Below, piece after piece: positions 55,145-64,000 of a DNA stretch of 64,000 nt; the stretch's first letter is position 1; the number at the start of each line of letters is the position of its first letter. Origin of the DNA: Porticoccaceae bacterium (lineage in GTDB: Bacteria > Pseudomonadota > Gammaproteobacteria > Pseudomonadales > Porticoccaceae). Position numbers and translations under genes: made by a program. Below the pieces are notes generated by a model that ran no database searches, was not told the origin of the DNA, and was given only the letters and a program-made list of their open reading frames with translations. The DNA lies in assembly GCA_023228865.1 (NCBI GenBank), contig JALOAH010000005.1, positions 1 to 64,000 of the forward strand. Reading direction: 5' to 3'.

Positions 55145-56047
55145 TTAACTTAAATTGCGCAGGTCGTCCCGGCGAAGAATAAAGACGCCGCCACCGCCGC
55201 GCTCAAACTCTACCCAAACGAAAGGCAGCTGGGGAAAACCGGCCTCAAGGGCTGGCCAGGAATTGCCCACTTCAACAATCAATACACCGTTCTCGCTGAG
55301 GTGAGAGGCTGCCTGTGCCAGCAAACGGCGGGTAAAATCCAGGCCATCATCACCGGACGCCAGCGCCAGCGCTGGCTCATGGCGATATTCATCGGGCATG
55401 CTGTTGATATCGTCGGCATCCACATAGGGAGGATTACTGACGATAAGGTCGTAAACCCTGCCGCCAAGATTTTCAAAGAGGTCGGATTTTATCGCCGTTA
55501 CCCTGCCCTGGAGTTTATGCTGGGCAATATTGCTGTTAGCCACCGCCAGGGCATCTGCGGAAATATCGCTGAGATCCACCTTTGCCTCGGCAAATGCATA
55601 GGCACAGGCAATGCCGATACAGCCGCTGCCGGTGCAAAGATCGAGAATATGCTCAGGTTCTTGGGGCAGCCAGGGCTGAAAGCCCTGCTCAATCATCTCC
55701 GCAATGGGGGATCGGGGAATCAGCACCCTCTCATCGACGTCAAATTTCAGCCCGGCAAACCAGGCTTCACCGGTCAGATAGGGCACGGGCAGGCGCTCGT
55801 TGACACGCCGATTGACCAGAGCGACGATTTGCTGCTTTTCAGTCAGGGTCAGATTGGCATCGAGAAAACGCTGATCCCCGGCGGGCGGCAAACCGAGAAC
55901 ATGACAAACCAGGTGCAGAGCCTCGTCCCAAGCATTATCGGTGCCGTGGCCGTAATAAATACCGGCGCGATTAAAAGTGGAGACGGACCAGCGCAGAAAA
56001 TCCCGCAGGGTTTTCAGGTCGTGCTCGATGTCTTTTTGATGATCCAT
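55145..56047 (-). CDS. prmB: 50S ribosomal protein L3 glutamine methyltransferase PrmB
   Basis: 300 residues from the ATG at 56047 ([20 protein letters not shown]), with CGGGAA upstream; the frame is open a further 33 codons. SAM site [19 protein letters not shown] and the catalytic NPPY in [11 protein letters not shown]. PrmB rather than PrmC is favoured by the N-terminal [20 protein letters not shown] and the position next to aroC. Methylates Gln150 of L3. Divergent from folE, 114 bases away. Confidence 0.92.
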   Translation of the reverse strand: MDHQKDIEHDLKTLRDFLRWSVSTFNRAGIYYGHGTDNAWDEALHLVCHVLGLPPAGDQRFLDANLTLTEKQQIVALVNRRVNERLPVPYLTGEAWFAGLKFDVDERVLIPRSPIAEMIEQGFQPWLPQEPEHILDLCTGSGCIGIACAYAFAEAKVDLSDISADALAVANSNIAQHKLQGRVTAIKSDLFENLGGRVYDLIVSNPPYVDADDINSMPDEYRHEPALALASGDDGLDFTRRLLAQAASHLSENGVLIVEVGNSWPALEAGFPQLPFVWVEFERGGGGVFILRRDDLRNLS

Positions 56048-56161
56048 AAATTTCCCGGCTAAAATGGCCATTGTATCTTTATGACAAAAAATTCGCTTTA
56101 CCTTTATGCCGCTCTGGCTTAGGGTTGCGAGCTTAATTGAGTGCATTGTTAGGAATTAAAA

Positions 56162-56701
56162 ATGAAAGAGGCGTTTGCTGAAATTATTACCCAAGTTGGC
56201 GAAAATCTGGAGCGCCCCGGTTTGGTGGATACGCCGGATCGCGCCGCAAAAGCCTTTGAGTTCTTAACCAAGGGTTATCGCCAGAACCTCGATGACGTTA
56301 TCAACGGCGCCCTTTTTCCCAGCGACTCCAACGAAATGGTGATCGTCACCGATATCGAACTCTACTCCCTGTGCGAGCACCACCTGCTGCCCTTTATCGG
56401 CAAATGCCATGTGGCTTACATTCCCAATGGCAAGGTGCTCGGCTTGTCGAAGGTCGCGCGCATTGTCGACATGTACGCCCGCCGCCTGCAGATTCAGGAA
56501 AATCTGGTGATGCAAATTGCCACCACCATTGAAAACGTCACCGATGCCCTGGGCGTGGCCGTGATTATTGAAGCCCGACACCTGTGCATGATGATGCGCG
56601 GCGTGGAAAAACAGAATTCCTCCATGAAAACCTCCGCCATGCTCGGCTGTTTCCGCACCAATCAGGCGACACGGTCGGAGTTTCTGTCCTTATTGCCCTA
56701 G
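56162..56701 (+). CDS. folE: GTP cyclohydrolase I
   Basis: 179 residues. The zinc motif [20 protein letters not shown], then [20 protein letters not shown] and the second zinc Cys in [19 protein letters not shown] are intact. Catalyses the first step of tetrahydrofolate synthesis, GTP to dihydroneopterin triphosphate. The type I zinc enzyme, not FolE2. Convergent with the hydrolase gene, 2 bases apart. The pterin dehydratase gene 3 kb away is a functional neighbour only in theme. Confidence 0.96.
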   Translation: MKEAFAEIITQVGENLERPGLVDTPDRAAKAFEFLTKGYRQNLDDVINGALFPSDSNEMVIVTDIELYSLCEHHLLPFIGKCHVAYIPNGKVLGLSKVARIVDMYARRLQIQENLVMQIATTIENVTDALGVAVIIEARHLCMMMRGVEKQNSSMKTSAMLGCFRTNQATRSEFLSLLP

Positions 56702-56703
56702 AT

Positions 56704-57546
56704 TTACTGTCGCAAAAAAACTCTGATTTTTTCCGCCACCACTGGGCAGGCTTCTTCCATATGGAGGTGGTGGCTGGTATCAAAGCAGCAGGTAGTAATC
56801 CCCTCGTTGAGCGCCACCAGGCGCTGGTAATAGGGATTAACCTCTTGCCCGGCGATCAATAACAGGGTTGGGCAGGCAATGGCGCGCACAAAGGCTCGGC
56901 AGTGGTCTTCCGTCAATTTGAATTCGGAAGCGCCCCGCAGGCGCTGATCCGCCCGCCAGTAATACCCCTCCCCGTTTTTAGCCAAACCTCGGCTGGCGAT
57001 GGCTTCCGCAGCTTTTCTCGATAATGCCAGCTCACCCCGGCATCTGGAGGCCAGTGCCTGCTCACGGCTGTCATAGAATCGCGGCACTTTGCGGCGATAA
57101 AGATGGCTATCAGTTATGGCCTGCGCCAGCTGCCTGGGGGCATCCTCAGGGTTTACCGGTGTTGGCACCAAGCCATCCAGCAATATCAGGCGGGTTATTT
57201 TTTCCGGAAAGGTGGCGGCGAACAGGCTGGCAATAATGGCGCCGCGGGAATGACCCATTAAAACGAATTCATCCCAGCCGAGCTGATTGCCCAATTCATG
57301 TATCTCGGCGACATCCTGCCAGATATTGTAGGCGGCATCCGCCGAGCGGTGATCGCTAAGACCATGACCTGCCAGGTCGGGCGCTACTATCTGAGAGTTT
57401 GGCAGCAGGGGGGCAAGAAAATCAAAACTGGCGCTGTTATCGAGCCAGCCATGTAAGGCCAGAACCTTCGTCGACCTCGATTGGTGCCATTGCTGTAGGG
57501 CAAGAGTTCGCCCAGCAACGGTCATTGGCTGATCAATTGCCGACAC
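56704..57546 (-). CDS. Alpha/beta-fold hydrolase
   Basis: 280 residues. Oxyanion region LALHGWLDNSASFDFLAPLL, nucleophile elbow MGHSRGAI with Ser near residue 97, an Asp around LLIAGQEVNPYY and the catalytic His in FDTSHHLHMEE. Cytoplasmic, no signal peptide. Belongs to the broad MhpC/lipase-like group, so the substrate (ester, lactone or thioester) cannot be read. Last gene of a leftward trio with sixA and the DUF4389 gene. Confidence 0.82.
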   Translation of the reverse strand: MSAIDQPMTVAGRTLALQQWHQSRSTKVLALHGWLDNSASFDFLAPLLPNSQIVAPDLAGHGLSDHRSADAAYNIWQDVAEIHELGNQLGWDEFVLMGHSRGAIIASLFAATFPEKITRLILLDGLVPTPVNPEDAPRQLAQAITDSHLYRRKVPRFYDSREQALASRCRGELALSRKAAEAIASRGLAKNGEGYYWRADQRLRGASEFKLTEDHCRAFVRAIACPTLLLIAGQEVNPYYQRLVALNEGITTCCFDTSHHLHMEEACPVVAEKIRVFLRQ

Positions 57547-57558
57547 GGCAATTTGCCC

Positions 57559-58020
57559 TCAAGGAAAGAGCTTGGTGGCCAGGGTACCGCAACCGCGAAC
57601 AAAGGCAATCACGTCGACAGCAAAGATGCTGGAAGTAGCCACGCTGTAGTGCAGATCCCGGTCATCGCAGAGCCAACCGAGAAAATTACCCAGCAGGGGT
57701 TGATGCCCCACCAGCATAAGCGGCCACTGCTGCTGGTTTTCGAGCATGGCAGCCAAGCCGGCAATACTGGCTTCAGGCCGCAGGGCTGTCGTCACCAGAC
57801 ATTCTTTGTTCTCTACCGAAAGATGGTTTAAGGCAATTTCTGCGGTCTGTTTGGCGCGCACCAGGGGGCTGCACATGATGGCATGGAGAGAGCCGTCTAT
57901 TGTCTCCACACAGCGCTGAAAAACCCTGTCGGATTCCGTTCTACCCAAATCCGTCAGCTGGCGCTGGTCGTCCACCGCTGCCCTGCCAGCTTCGCCGTGG
58001 CGGGCGAGATAAAGCCGCAT
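57559..58020 (-). CDS. sixA: Phosphohistidine phosphatase SixA
   Basis: 153 residues. The histidine phosphatase motif LYLARHGEAGRA is at the very N-terminus (catalytic His in RHGE), with MCSPLVRAKQTAE and the second His in LVGHQPLLGNFL. SixA dephosphorylates phospho-His on signalling or PTS proteins. It lies 3 bases after the DUF4389 gene and 12 bases before the hydrolase gene. The call rests on length and the RHG/GHQP pair, which is strong for the family. Confidence 0.88.
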   Translation of the reverse strand: MRLYLARHGEAGRAAVDDQRQLTDLGRTESDRVFQRCVETIDGSLHAIMCSPLVRAKQTAEIALNHLSVENKECLVTTALRPEASIAGLAAMLENQQQWPLMLVGHQPLLGNFLGWLCDDRDLHYSVATSSIFAVDVIAFVRGCGTLATKLFP

Positions 58021-58023
58021 AAA

Positions 58024-58497
58024 TCAGGGTTCGCGAATATTGCCAAAGGAGGATTTTGCACCACTGTCACCAGTATTTTCCTCGGTTGTCTGATTCCCTT
58101 CGCCTTCCTGGTTTACTGATGACGGCGGCGGCACCGCGGGGCTTGCTTCTGTCTTCTCTGTATCTGAAGAAGCAGCGGCTATATCGGTTTGCTGGCTGTC
58201 GTCACTGCCATCCTCGCCCTGTCCACACTGTGGCCAATCCTGAAATGGAAACGGCTTTTCGTCAGAGGCAAAACTGAGAAAGAGAAAATTTTGCTGTATC
58301 CAGACGGCGATACTTCGCCCCCCATTGCGCAACCCTCCGTTGCCCTCGCCATTAACCAGGACAAGAACAAACTGAATCAGGGCAATCACGGCAATTGCCG
58401 CCCGCGCCACCCAGGACAGCAGCCAGAAAACCAGCATGTAGACCAGACGTATCCACAGGTCGGGATTGGTTAAATTGGATTGTCTGTCGTCAGACAT
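58024..58497 (-). CDS. DUF4389 family membrane protein
   Basis: 157 residues. DLWIRLVYMLVFWLLSWVAR begins the DUF4389 core, with two membrane helices (about 15-33 and 36-56), and ends in NGGRSIAVWIQQNFLFLSFA followed by PFPFQDWP. The C-terminal 60 residues are low-complexity and acidic. Known only as a conserved domain in gammaproteobacteria; function unknown. It is first of the leftward trio with sixA and the hydrolase gene. Confidence 0.82.
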   Translation of the reverse strand: MSDDRQSNLTNPDLWIRLVYMLVFWLLSWVARAAIAVIALIQFVLVLVNGEGNGGLRNGGRSIAVWIQQNFLFLSFASDEKPFPFQDWPQCGQGEDGSDDSQQTDIAAASSDTEKTEASPAVPPPSSVNQEGEGNQTTEENTGDSGAKSSFGNIREP

Positions 58498-58567
58498 GAT
58501 TACACCTCATCTACATTCATCTGGTCAGGTTTTCGAGTACAGTTTCAGGCCATAGCCGCAGTGGCCA

Positions 58568-60481
58568 TTAAACACCAACGGGCAGTAAAAGCCTATTGAG
58601 GCGCTGCACAAATTCAGCGGGATTGTCGAGGTGCTCTCCGGCGGACAACAGCGCCTGGTTATAGATGACCCAGGCGAGATCTTCATTGCGACTGCTGTCA
58701 TCACCGGCAAATATCGCCATCAACGGGTGATCTGGATTAACTTCCAGCACTGGCTTCGACTCCGGGGCTTTCTGTCCTGCGGCCTCGAGAATTTTCCGCA
58801 TCTGCACTCCCAGGTCGTGCTCGCCGCCAACCAGACAGGCGGGGGACTCCGTGAGGCGTTTGGTGATACGCACATCGGCAACGGCATCGGCGAGGTAGCC
58901 TTTAATTTTCTCCGTAAGCGCTGAGGTTTTAGACTCGTCTCCTTTGTCGTCGCCATCAGCCTGAGGTTCGTCAGCGTCCAGATCGAGCTCACCCTTGGCG
59001 ACATTCTGAAGCTGAACACCGTCAAACTCGGTGAGGTAGCTCATCAGCCACTCGTCAATGCGATCGGTAAGTAACAGGACTTCAATGCCTTTTTTGCGGA
59101 AAATTTCCAGGTAAGGGCTGTTTTTCGCCGCCTTGAAGTTGTCGCCAATAAGGAAGTAAATTTTCTTCTGTTCGTCACCTTTTTCCGCTTTCGCTCTGGC
59201 CAGGTAGTCTTCCAGGGAGGTGTTATCTTCAGCATCGCCAGACTGGGTGCTGGCAAAGCGAAGCAGCTTGGCGATGCGCTCGCGATTGACAAAATCTTCC
59301 GCCAGACCTTCCTTGAGCACAGAACCAAAGTGCTTCCAGAAAACTTTGTAATCCTCAGGTTTATCCTTGCTCATGGTTTCGAGCATATCCAGCACCCTTT
59401 TGGTGAGGGCATTGCGAATGCTGCTGACGGCGGCGCTGTCCTGGAGAATTTCCCTGGATACATTCAAGGGCAGATCATTGGAGTCCACCACACCTTTGAC
59501 GAAGCGTAAGTAAAGGGGCAGAAACTGTTCGGCGTCATCCATGATAAAAGTGCGCTGCACATAGAGTTTGACGCCCCGGGGAGATTCGCGCTGATAAAGG
59601 TCGAAGAGCGGCTCAGTGGGAATATAGAGCAGGCTGATATAGTCGAGCTTGCCCTCAACCCGGTTGTGGCTCCAGCTCAGGGGATCGCGAAAATCGTGGG
59701 AAACATGCCTGTAGAAATTCTTGTAGTCGTCGTCGCCAAGTTCATTTTTTGATTTCACCCAAAGGGCAGTGGCGTCATTGACCACTTCCCACTGATCTTC
59801 TCCAGTCTGCTCTACTTCATCACTGCCGGTTTTGAGTTTTTGCAGCGATACCGGCACGGCGATATGGTCAGAATATTTTTTGATAATCGAGCGCAATCGC
59901 CAGTGATCGGCAAACTCGCGATCCTCTTCTTTCAGATAAAGCGTAATACGGGTGCCGCGATCTGGCTTGTCGATGGTTTCAACGGAGAATTCCGCTTCGC
60001 CTTCGCTGATCCAGCGCACGCCCTCTTCCGGCTTGGCGCCCGCGCGGCGGGTTTCTACACTGATTTTGTCAGCGACGATAAAACCGGAATAAAAACCGAC
60101 ACCAAACTGGCCGATCAATTGAGAATCTTTTTTCTGGTCACCGCTGAGAGCCTCAAGAAACTGGGCAGTCCCCGACTTGGCAATGGTACCCAGATTTTCA
60201 ATCACTTCTGCACGGGACATGCCAATACCATTATCGCTAATGGTCAAGGTGCCGTTATCCTTGTCAAAGGTAATTTTGATGGCCGGCTCGGCGCCACCTT
60301 CCAACAACTCCGGAGAGTGGAGGGATTCAAAGCGCAACTTGTCGCAGGCGTCGGAGGCGTTGGAGATCAACTCGCGCAGGAAAATTTCCTTGTTGCTGTA
60401 CATCGAGTGGATCATCAGGTGCAGGATTTTTTTGGCTTCAGTCTGGAAACCCAGGGTTTCGGGGTTGGCAGCTGCTGTCAT
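58568..60481 (-). CDS. htpG: Molecular chaperone HtpG (Hsp90)
   Basis: 637 residues. N-terminal ATPase domain: [40 protein letters not shown] and [16 protein letters not shown]; middle domain with SFILMD-like [20 protein letters not shown] and the C-terminal dimerisation domain [20 protein letters not shown]. Bacterial Hsp90 chaperone. Transcribed leftward from a sigma-32 type promoter at 60582-60610. Length and all motifs normal. Confidence 0.97.
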   Translation of the reverse strand: MTAAANPETLGFQTEAKKILHLMIHSMYSNKEIFLRELISNASDACDKLRFESLHSPELLEGGAEPAIKITFDKDNGTLTISDNGIGMSRAEVIENLGTIAKSGTAQFLEALSGDQKKDSQLIGQFGVGFYSGFIVADKISVETRRAGAKPEEGVRWISEGEAEFSVETIDKPDRGTRITLYLKEEDREFADHWRLRSIIKKYSDHIAVPVSLQKLKTGSDEVEQTGEDQWEVVNDATALWVKSKNELGDDDYKNFYRHVSHDFRDPLSWSHNRVEGKLDYISLLYIPTEPLFDLYQRESPRGVKLYVQRTFIMDDAEQFLPLYLRFVKGVVDSNDLPLNVSREILQDSAAVSSIRNALTKRVLDMLETMSKDKPEDYKVFWKHFGSVLKEGLAEDFVNRERIAKLLRFASTQSGDAEDNTSLEDYLARAKAEKGDEQKKIYFLIGDNFKAAKNSPYLEIFRKKGIEVLLLTDRIDEWLMSYLTEFDGVQLQNVAKGELDLDADEPQADGDDKGDESKTSALTEKIKGYLADAVADVRITKRLTESPACLVGGEHDLGVQMRKILEAAGQKAPESKPVLEVNPDHPLMAIFAGDDSSRNEDLAWVIYNQALLSAGEHLDNPAEFVQRLNRLLLPVGV

Positions 60482-60581
60482 TGGATCACTCCTTTGTGGA
60501 AATTGATTAGCGAATCTTTAAAGCTGTGGCGCGAAGTCTTTTCGTTAGCGCTGACGGCGCCACAGGCCTACTGGAGCTGAA

Positions 60582-60610
60582 TAAATGGGGGCGAAGCGGT
60601 GAATTTCAAG
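60582..60610 (-). promoter_or_regulatory. Sigma-32 heat-shock promoter of htpG
   Basis: Read leftward: -35 CTTGAAA (60610-60604), 13-base spacer, then -10 CCCCATTTA (60590-60582). This matches the RpoH consensus CTTGAAA-N11-16-CCCCATNT exactly. It lies about 100 bases upstream of the htpG start codon (60481). Supports heat-shock control of htpG. Confidence 0.9.
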
Positions 60611-60654
60611 GCTCTGACCCATTCCTTGGCGCAGCGGGATTTTTCAGGGGCAAT

Positions 60655-60684
60655 AAAAAAGGCAGCTCGAAAGCTGCCTTTTTT
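60655..60684. terminator. Intrinsic terminator of the suc operon
   Basis: Stem AAAAAAGGCAGCT / AGCTGCCTTTTTT around a CGAA tetraloop. Located 21 bases past the sucD stop, read leftward, with a T run on the outgoing side. The A and T flanks also make it usable in the other direction. Confidence 0.93.
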
Positions 60685-60704
60685 GAGTAAAGCTGAAAAC
60701 AAAC

Positions 60705-61577
60705 TTACCAGCCGGTAACTTCTTTCAACGCTTCACCGATCTGCGCCAGAGAGCGCACGGTTTTGACACCGGCATCTTCCAGTGCAGCAAACTTCTCGTC
60801 AGCCGTACCTTTGCCGCCGGAAATAATGGCACCGGCATGCCCCATACGCTTGCCTTTGGGTGCGGTAACACCGGCAATGTAGGAAACCACAGGCTTGGTG
60901 ACATTGGCTTTGATAAAGGCCGCAGCTTCTTCCTCGGCGGTGCCGCCGATTTCGCCGATCATGACGATGGCTTCGGTGGCGGGGTCTTCCTGGAACAACT
61001 TGAGAATATCGATAAAGTTGGAACCGGGAATGGGATCGCCACCAATACCCACACAGGTGGACTGGCCAAAACCGTAGTCGGTGGTCTGCTTCACGGCTTC
61101 ATAGGTCAGGGTGCCGGAGCGGGAGACGATACCCACTTTGCCAGGCAGGTGGATATGGCCAGGCATAATACCGATTTTACATTCGCCGGGAGTGATAACA
61201 CCCGGACAGTTGGGGCCGATCAAACGCACGCCCAGCTCGTCACATTTGACTTTGCAGTCGAGCATGTCGAGGGTGGGAATGCCTTCGGTGATACAAACGA
61301 TCAGTTTGATACCGGAATTCGCGGCTTCGAGAATGGAATCCTTACAGAAGGCTGCGGGCACATAGATCACAGAGGCTTCAGCACCTGTGGCCTCAACCGC
61401 ATCCTTGACCGTGTTAAACACCGGCAGACCCAGGTGAGTAGTGCCACCTTTGCCGGGGGTAACGCCGCCAACCATTTTGGTGCCATAGGCGATGGCCTGT
61501 TCGGAGTGGAAAGTGCCCTGACCGCCGGTAAAGCCCTGGCAGATGACCTTGGTGTCTTTGTTAATCAATACAGCCAT
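60705..61577 (-). CDS. sucD: Succinyl-CoA synthetase alpha subunit
   Basis: 290 residues. CoA-binding Rossmann start [20 protein letters not shown], the active-site His in [17 protein letters not shown] and the [15 protein letters not shown] segment. Forms a heterotetramer with SucC to convert succinyl-CoA to succinate with nucleoside triphosphate formation. Its start lies 2 bases past the sucC stop. The order lpd-sucC-sucD is typical of the TCA cluster and supports all three calls. No anomaly. Confidence 0.97.
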   Translation of the reverse strand: MAVLINKDTKVICQGFTGGQGTFHSEQAIAYGTKMVGGVTPGKGGTTHLGLPVFNTVKDAVEATGAEASVIYVPAAFCKDSILEAANSGIKLIVCITEGIPTLDMLDCKVKCDELGVRLIGPNCPGVITPGECKIGIMPGHIHLPGKVGIVSRSGTLTYEAVKQTTDYGFGQSTCVGIGGDPIPGSNFIDILKLFQEDPATEAIVMIGEIGGTAEEEAAAFIKANVTKPVVSYIAGVTAPKGKRMGHAGAIISGGKGTADEKFAALEDAGVKTVRSLAQIGEALKEVTGW

Positions 61578-61579
61578 GA

Positions 61580-62743
61580 TTAGTTCCCCGCTGCTTTCAC
61601 TGCTTGCTGGGCAGCGTCTGTTAAACTTTCGGCCGCGATGATGTCAAGGCCGGACTCACTCAGCACTTTCTTGCCAAGCTCAGCATTGGTGCCTTCGAGG
61701 CGAACCACCACAGGTACATTGACGCCCACTTCTTTGACAGCGCCAATGATACCTTCGGCAATCATGTCGCAGCGGACGATACCACCAAAGATATTGACCA
61801 GAACTGCCTTGACTTTCTCGTCGGAGAGAATCAGTTTAAAGGCGTGGGCAACCCGCTCTTTGGTGGCGCCGCCGCCCACATCAAGGAAATTGGCCGGAAA
61901 ACCGCCGTGCAGAGCGACGATATCCATGGTGCCCATGGCCAGGCCAGCGCCGTTGACCATACAGCCGATATTGCCATCGAGAGCCACATAGTTGAGTTCC
62001 CACTTGGCGGCTTCCGCTTCGCGGGGATCTTCCTGACTGTGGTCATTCATTTCGTGGAGGTCGGCATGACGGAAAACCGCATTGCCGTCGACGCCGATTT
62101 TGGCATCCAGACAGTGGAGGTTGCCGTCGGTTTTGATCACCAGGGGGTTGATCTCGATGAGCGCCAGATCCTTGTCCAGGAACAGCTGCGCCAGACCCAT
62201 GAAAATTTTGGTGAACTGCTTGATCTGGTCGCCTTTCAGACCCAGTTTGAACGCCAGTTCGCGGCCTTGGTAGGGCTGTGGACCTGTGAGGGGATCGATG
62301 ATCGCCTTGAGAATTTTCTCTGGCGTTTCCTCGGCCACTTTCTCGATTTCGACACCACCTTCGGTGGACGCCATAAACACCACGCGACGGGTGCCGCGAT
62401 CGACAACAGCGCCGAGATAAAGCTCATCAGCGATATCGGTGCAATCTTCAACAAGAATCTTTGACACCGGCTGACCGTTCTCATCTGTTTGATAGGTTAC
62501 CAGACGGTTGCCGAGCCATTTCTGGGCGAATTCAGCGGCTTCCTGGGCGCTGTCAACCAATTTGACGCCGCCGGCTTTACCGCGACCACCGGCGTGAACC
62601 TGGGCTTTGACCACCCACTTGTTGCCACCGATTTCTTTAACTGCTGCTTCAACTTCCTTGGGCGTATCGCAAGCGATTCCCTTGGAAACTGGCAGACCGT
62701 ACTGGGCAAACAGCTGCTTGCCTTGATATTCATGAAGATTCAT
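61580..62743 (-). CDS. sucC: Succinyl-CoA synthetase beta subunit
   Basis: 387 residues. ATP-grasp start [39 protein letters not shown] in the ATP site, [20 protein letters not shown] and [16 protein letters not shown] in the C-terminal domain. Partner of SucD. The gap to lpd is about 240 bases, which holds no gene. Bacterial-type beta subunit of normal length. Confidence 0.97.
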   Translation of the reverse strand: MNLHEYQGKQLFAQYGLPVSKGIACDTPKEVEAAVKEIGGNKWVVKAQVHAGGRGKAGGVKLVDSAQEAAEFAQKWLGNRLVTYQTDENGQPVSKILVEDCTDIADELYLGAVVDRGTRRVVFMASTEGGVEIEKVAEETPEKILKAIIDPLTGPQPYQGRELAFKLGLKGDQIKQFTKIFMGLAQLFLDKDLALIEINPLVIKTDGNLHCLDAKIGVDGNAVFRHADLHEMNDHSQEDPREAEAAKWELNYVALDGNIGCMVNGAGLAMGTMDIVALHGGFPANFLDVGGGATKERVAHAFKLILSDEKVKAVLVNIFGGIVRCDMIAEGIIGAVKEVGVNVPVVVRLEGTNAELGKKVLSESGLDIIAAESLTDAAQQAVKAAGN

Positions 62744-62981
62744 GTTGTTTACCGTCTTTCCGTCTCATCAGGACATCATTTAAAGGTGAGATGCCCCAAA
62801 CCCTAGACCAGCAGGACAATTTTACTGCCCTGCCCCCTTTTCACACCATTGAAAATACAGGGAATCCTTGCGTTACTGGATTCACCGCAAACTCCGCTGG
62901 TGCTGTCAATGAATATTGATGTCAGTGCTCGGCACCAATACCCAAAAGTTGTTCAGTTGTCTGTAAAACCCTCAAAGGCAA

Positions 62982-64000
<1,019 letters not shown>

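Overview
The window looks like chromosome of a heterotrophic, facultatively denitrifying gammaproteobacterium. The reasons are the smc-zipA-ligA order, MiaE, TusE/DsrC, LpxH, an AcnB-type aconitase, the lpd-sucC-sucD order and a complete nitric oxide reductase cluster. The neighbourhood style (acyl-CoA ligase, APH-like kinases, FAD/ferredoxin oxidoreductases, REP-like hairpins) suggests a marine Cellvibrionales/Spongiibacteraceae-type organism. That placement is inference; no rRNA or tRNA gene is visible to confirm it.

Positions 1-25,000 are accessory. A truncated AraC regulator (1-435, running off the edge) faces a tight operon (803-5149). The operon holds an AttH/CrtC-like protein followed by two copies of a two-gene module: an APH-type kinase plus a small helical partner. 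Next is the nitric oxide block. A DUF4870-like gene with norE and norF runs rightward (5628-6974). It converges on norC-norB-norQ-norD plus a small membrane gene, which run leftward (11970-6996). nnrS and a 40-residue Cys-rich microprotein diverge from norC (12319-13743). Two REP-doublet/MITE-like elements and a decayed quinone oxidoreductase fragment follow. A seven-gene leftward operon (21044-14465) then encodes two CrtI/phytoene-desaturase-like flavoproteins, two paralogous small proteins, a [2Fe-2S] ferredoxin, its FAD reductase and an AraC regulator. No oxygenase is present in it. Upstream lie an exact FNR/Anr-type box and a 26-bp tandem repeat. An aldehyde dehydrogenase/alcohol dehydrogenase pair (24283-21696) sits behind a promoter with MerR-type 19-bp spacing.

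Positions 25,000-64,000 are mostly core genome: a two-gene ABC exporter; ligA, zipA and smc; cysS and glnS separated by a 142-bp MITE; an acyl-CoA ligase; ppiB-lpxH; an EAL-CBS-GGDEF protein; miaE; a GST; acnB; the membrane protein called Gcr; a YccA family protein; tusE; a pterin dehydratase; yjbQ; prmB-aroC; folE; an alpha/beta hydrolase with sixA and a DUF4389 protein; htpG behind a textbook sigma-32 promoter; then sucD-sucC and the C-terminal part of lpd, cut by the window end.

The best candidates for something undescribed are the CrtI-like/ferredoxin operon with its tandem small proteins, the duplicated kinase/partner module (reminiscent of LvaA-LvaB) and the Cys-rich microprotein beside nnrS. 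Substrates and functions of these are not readable from sequence alone.
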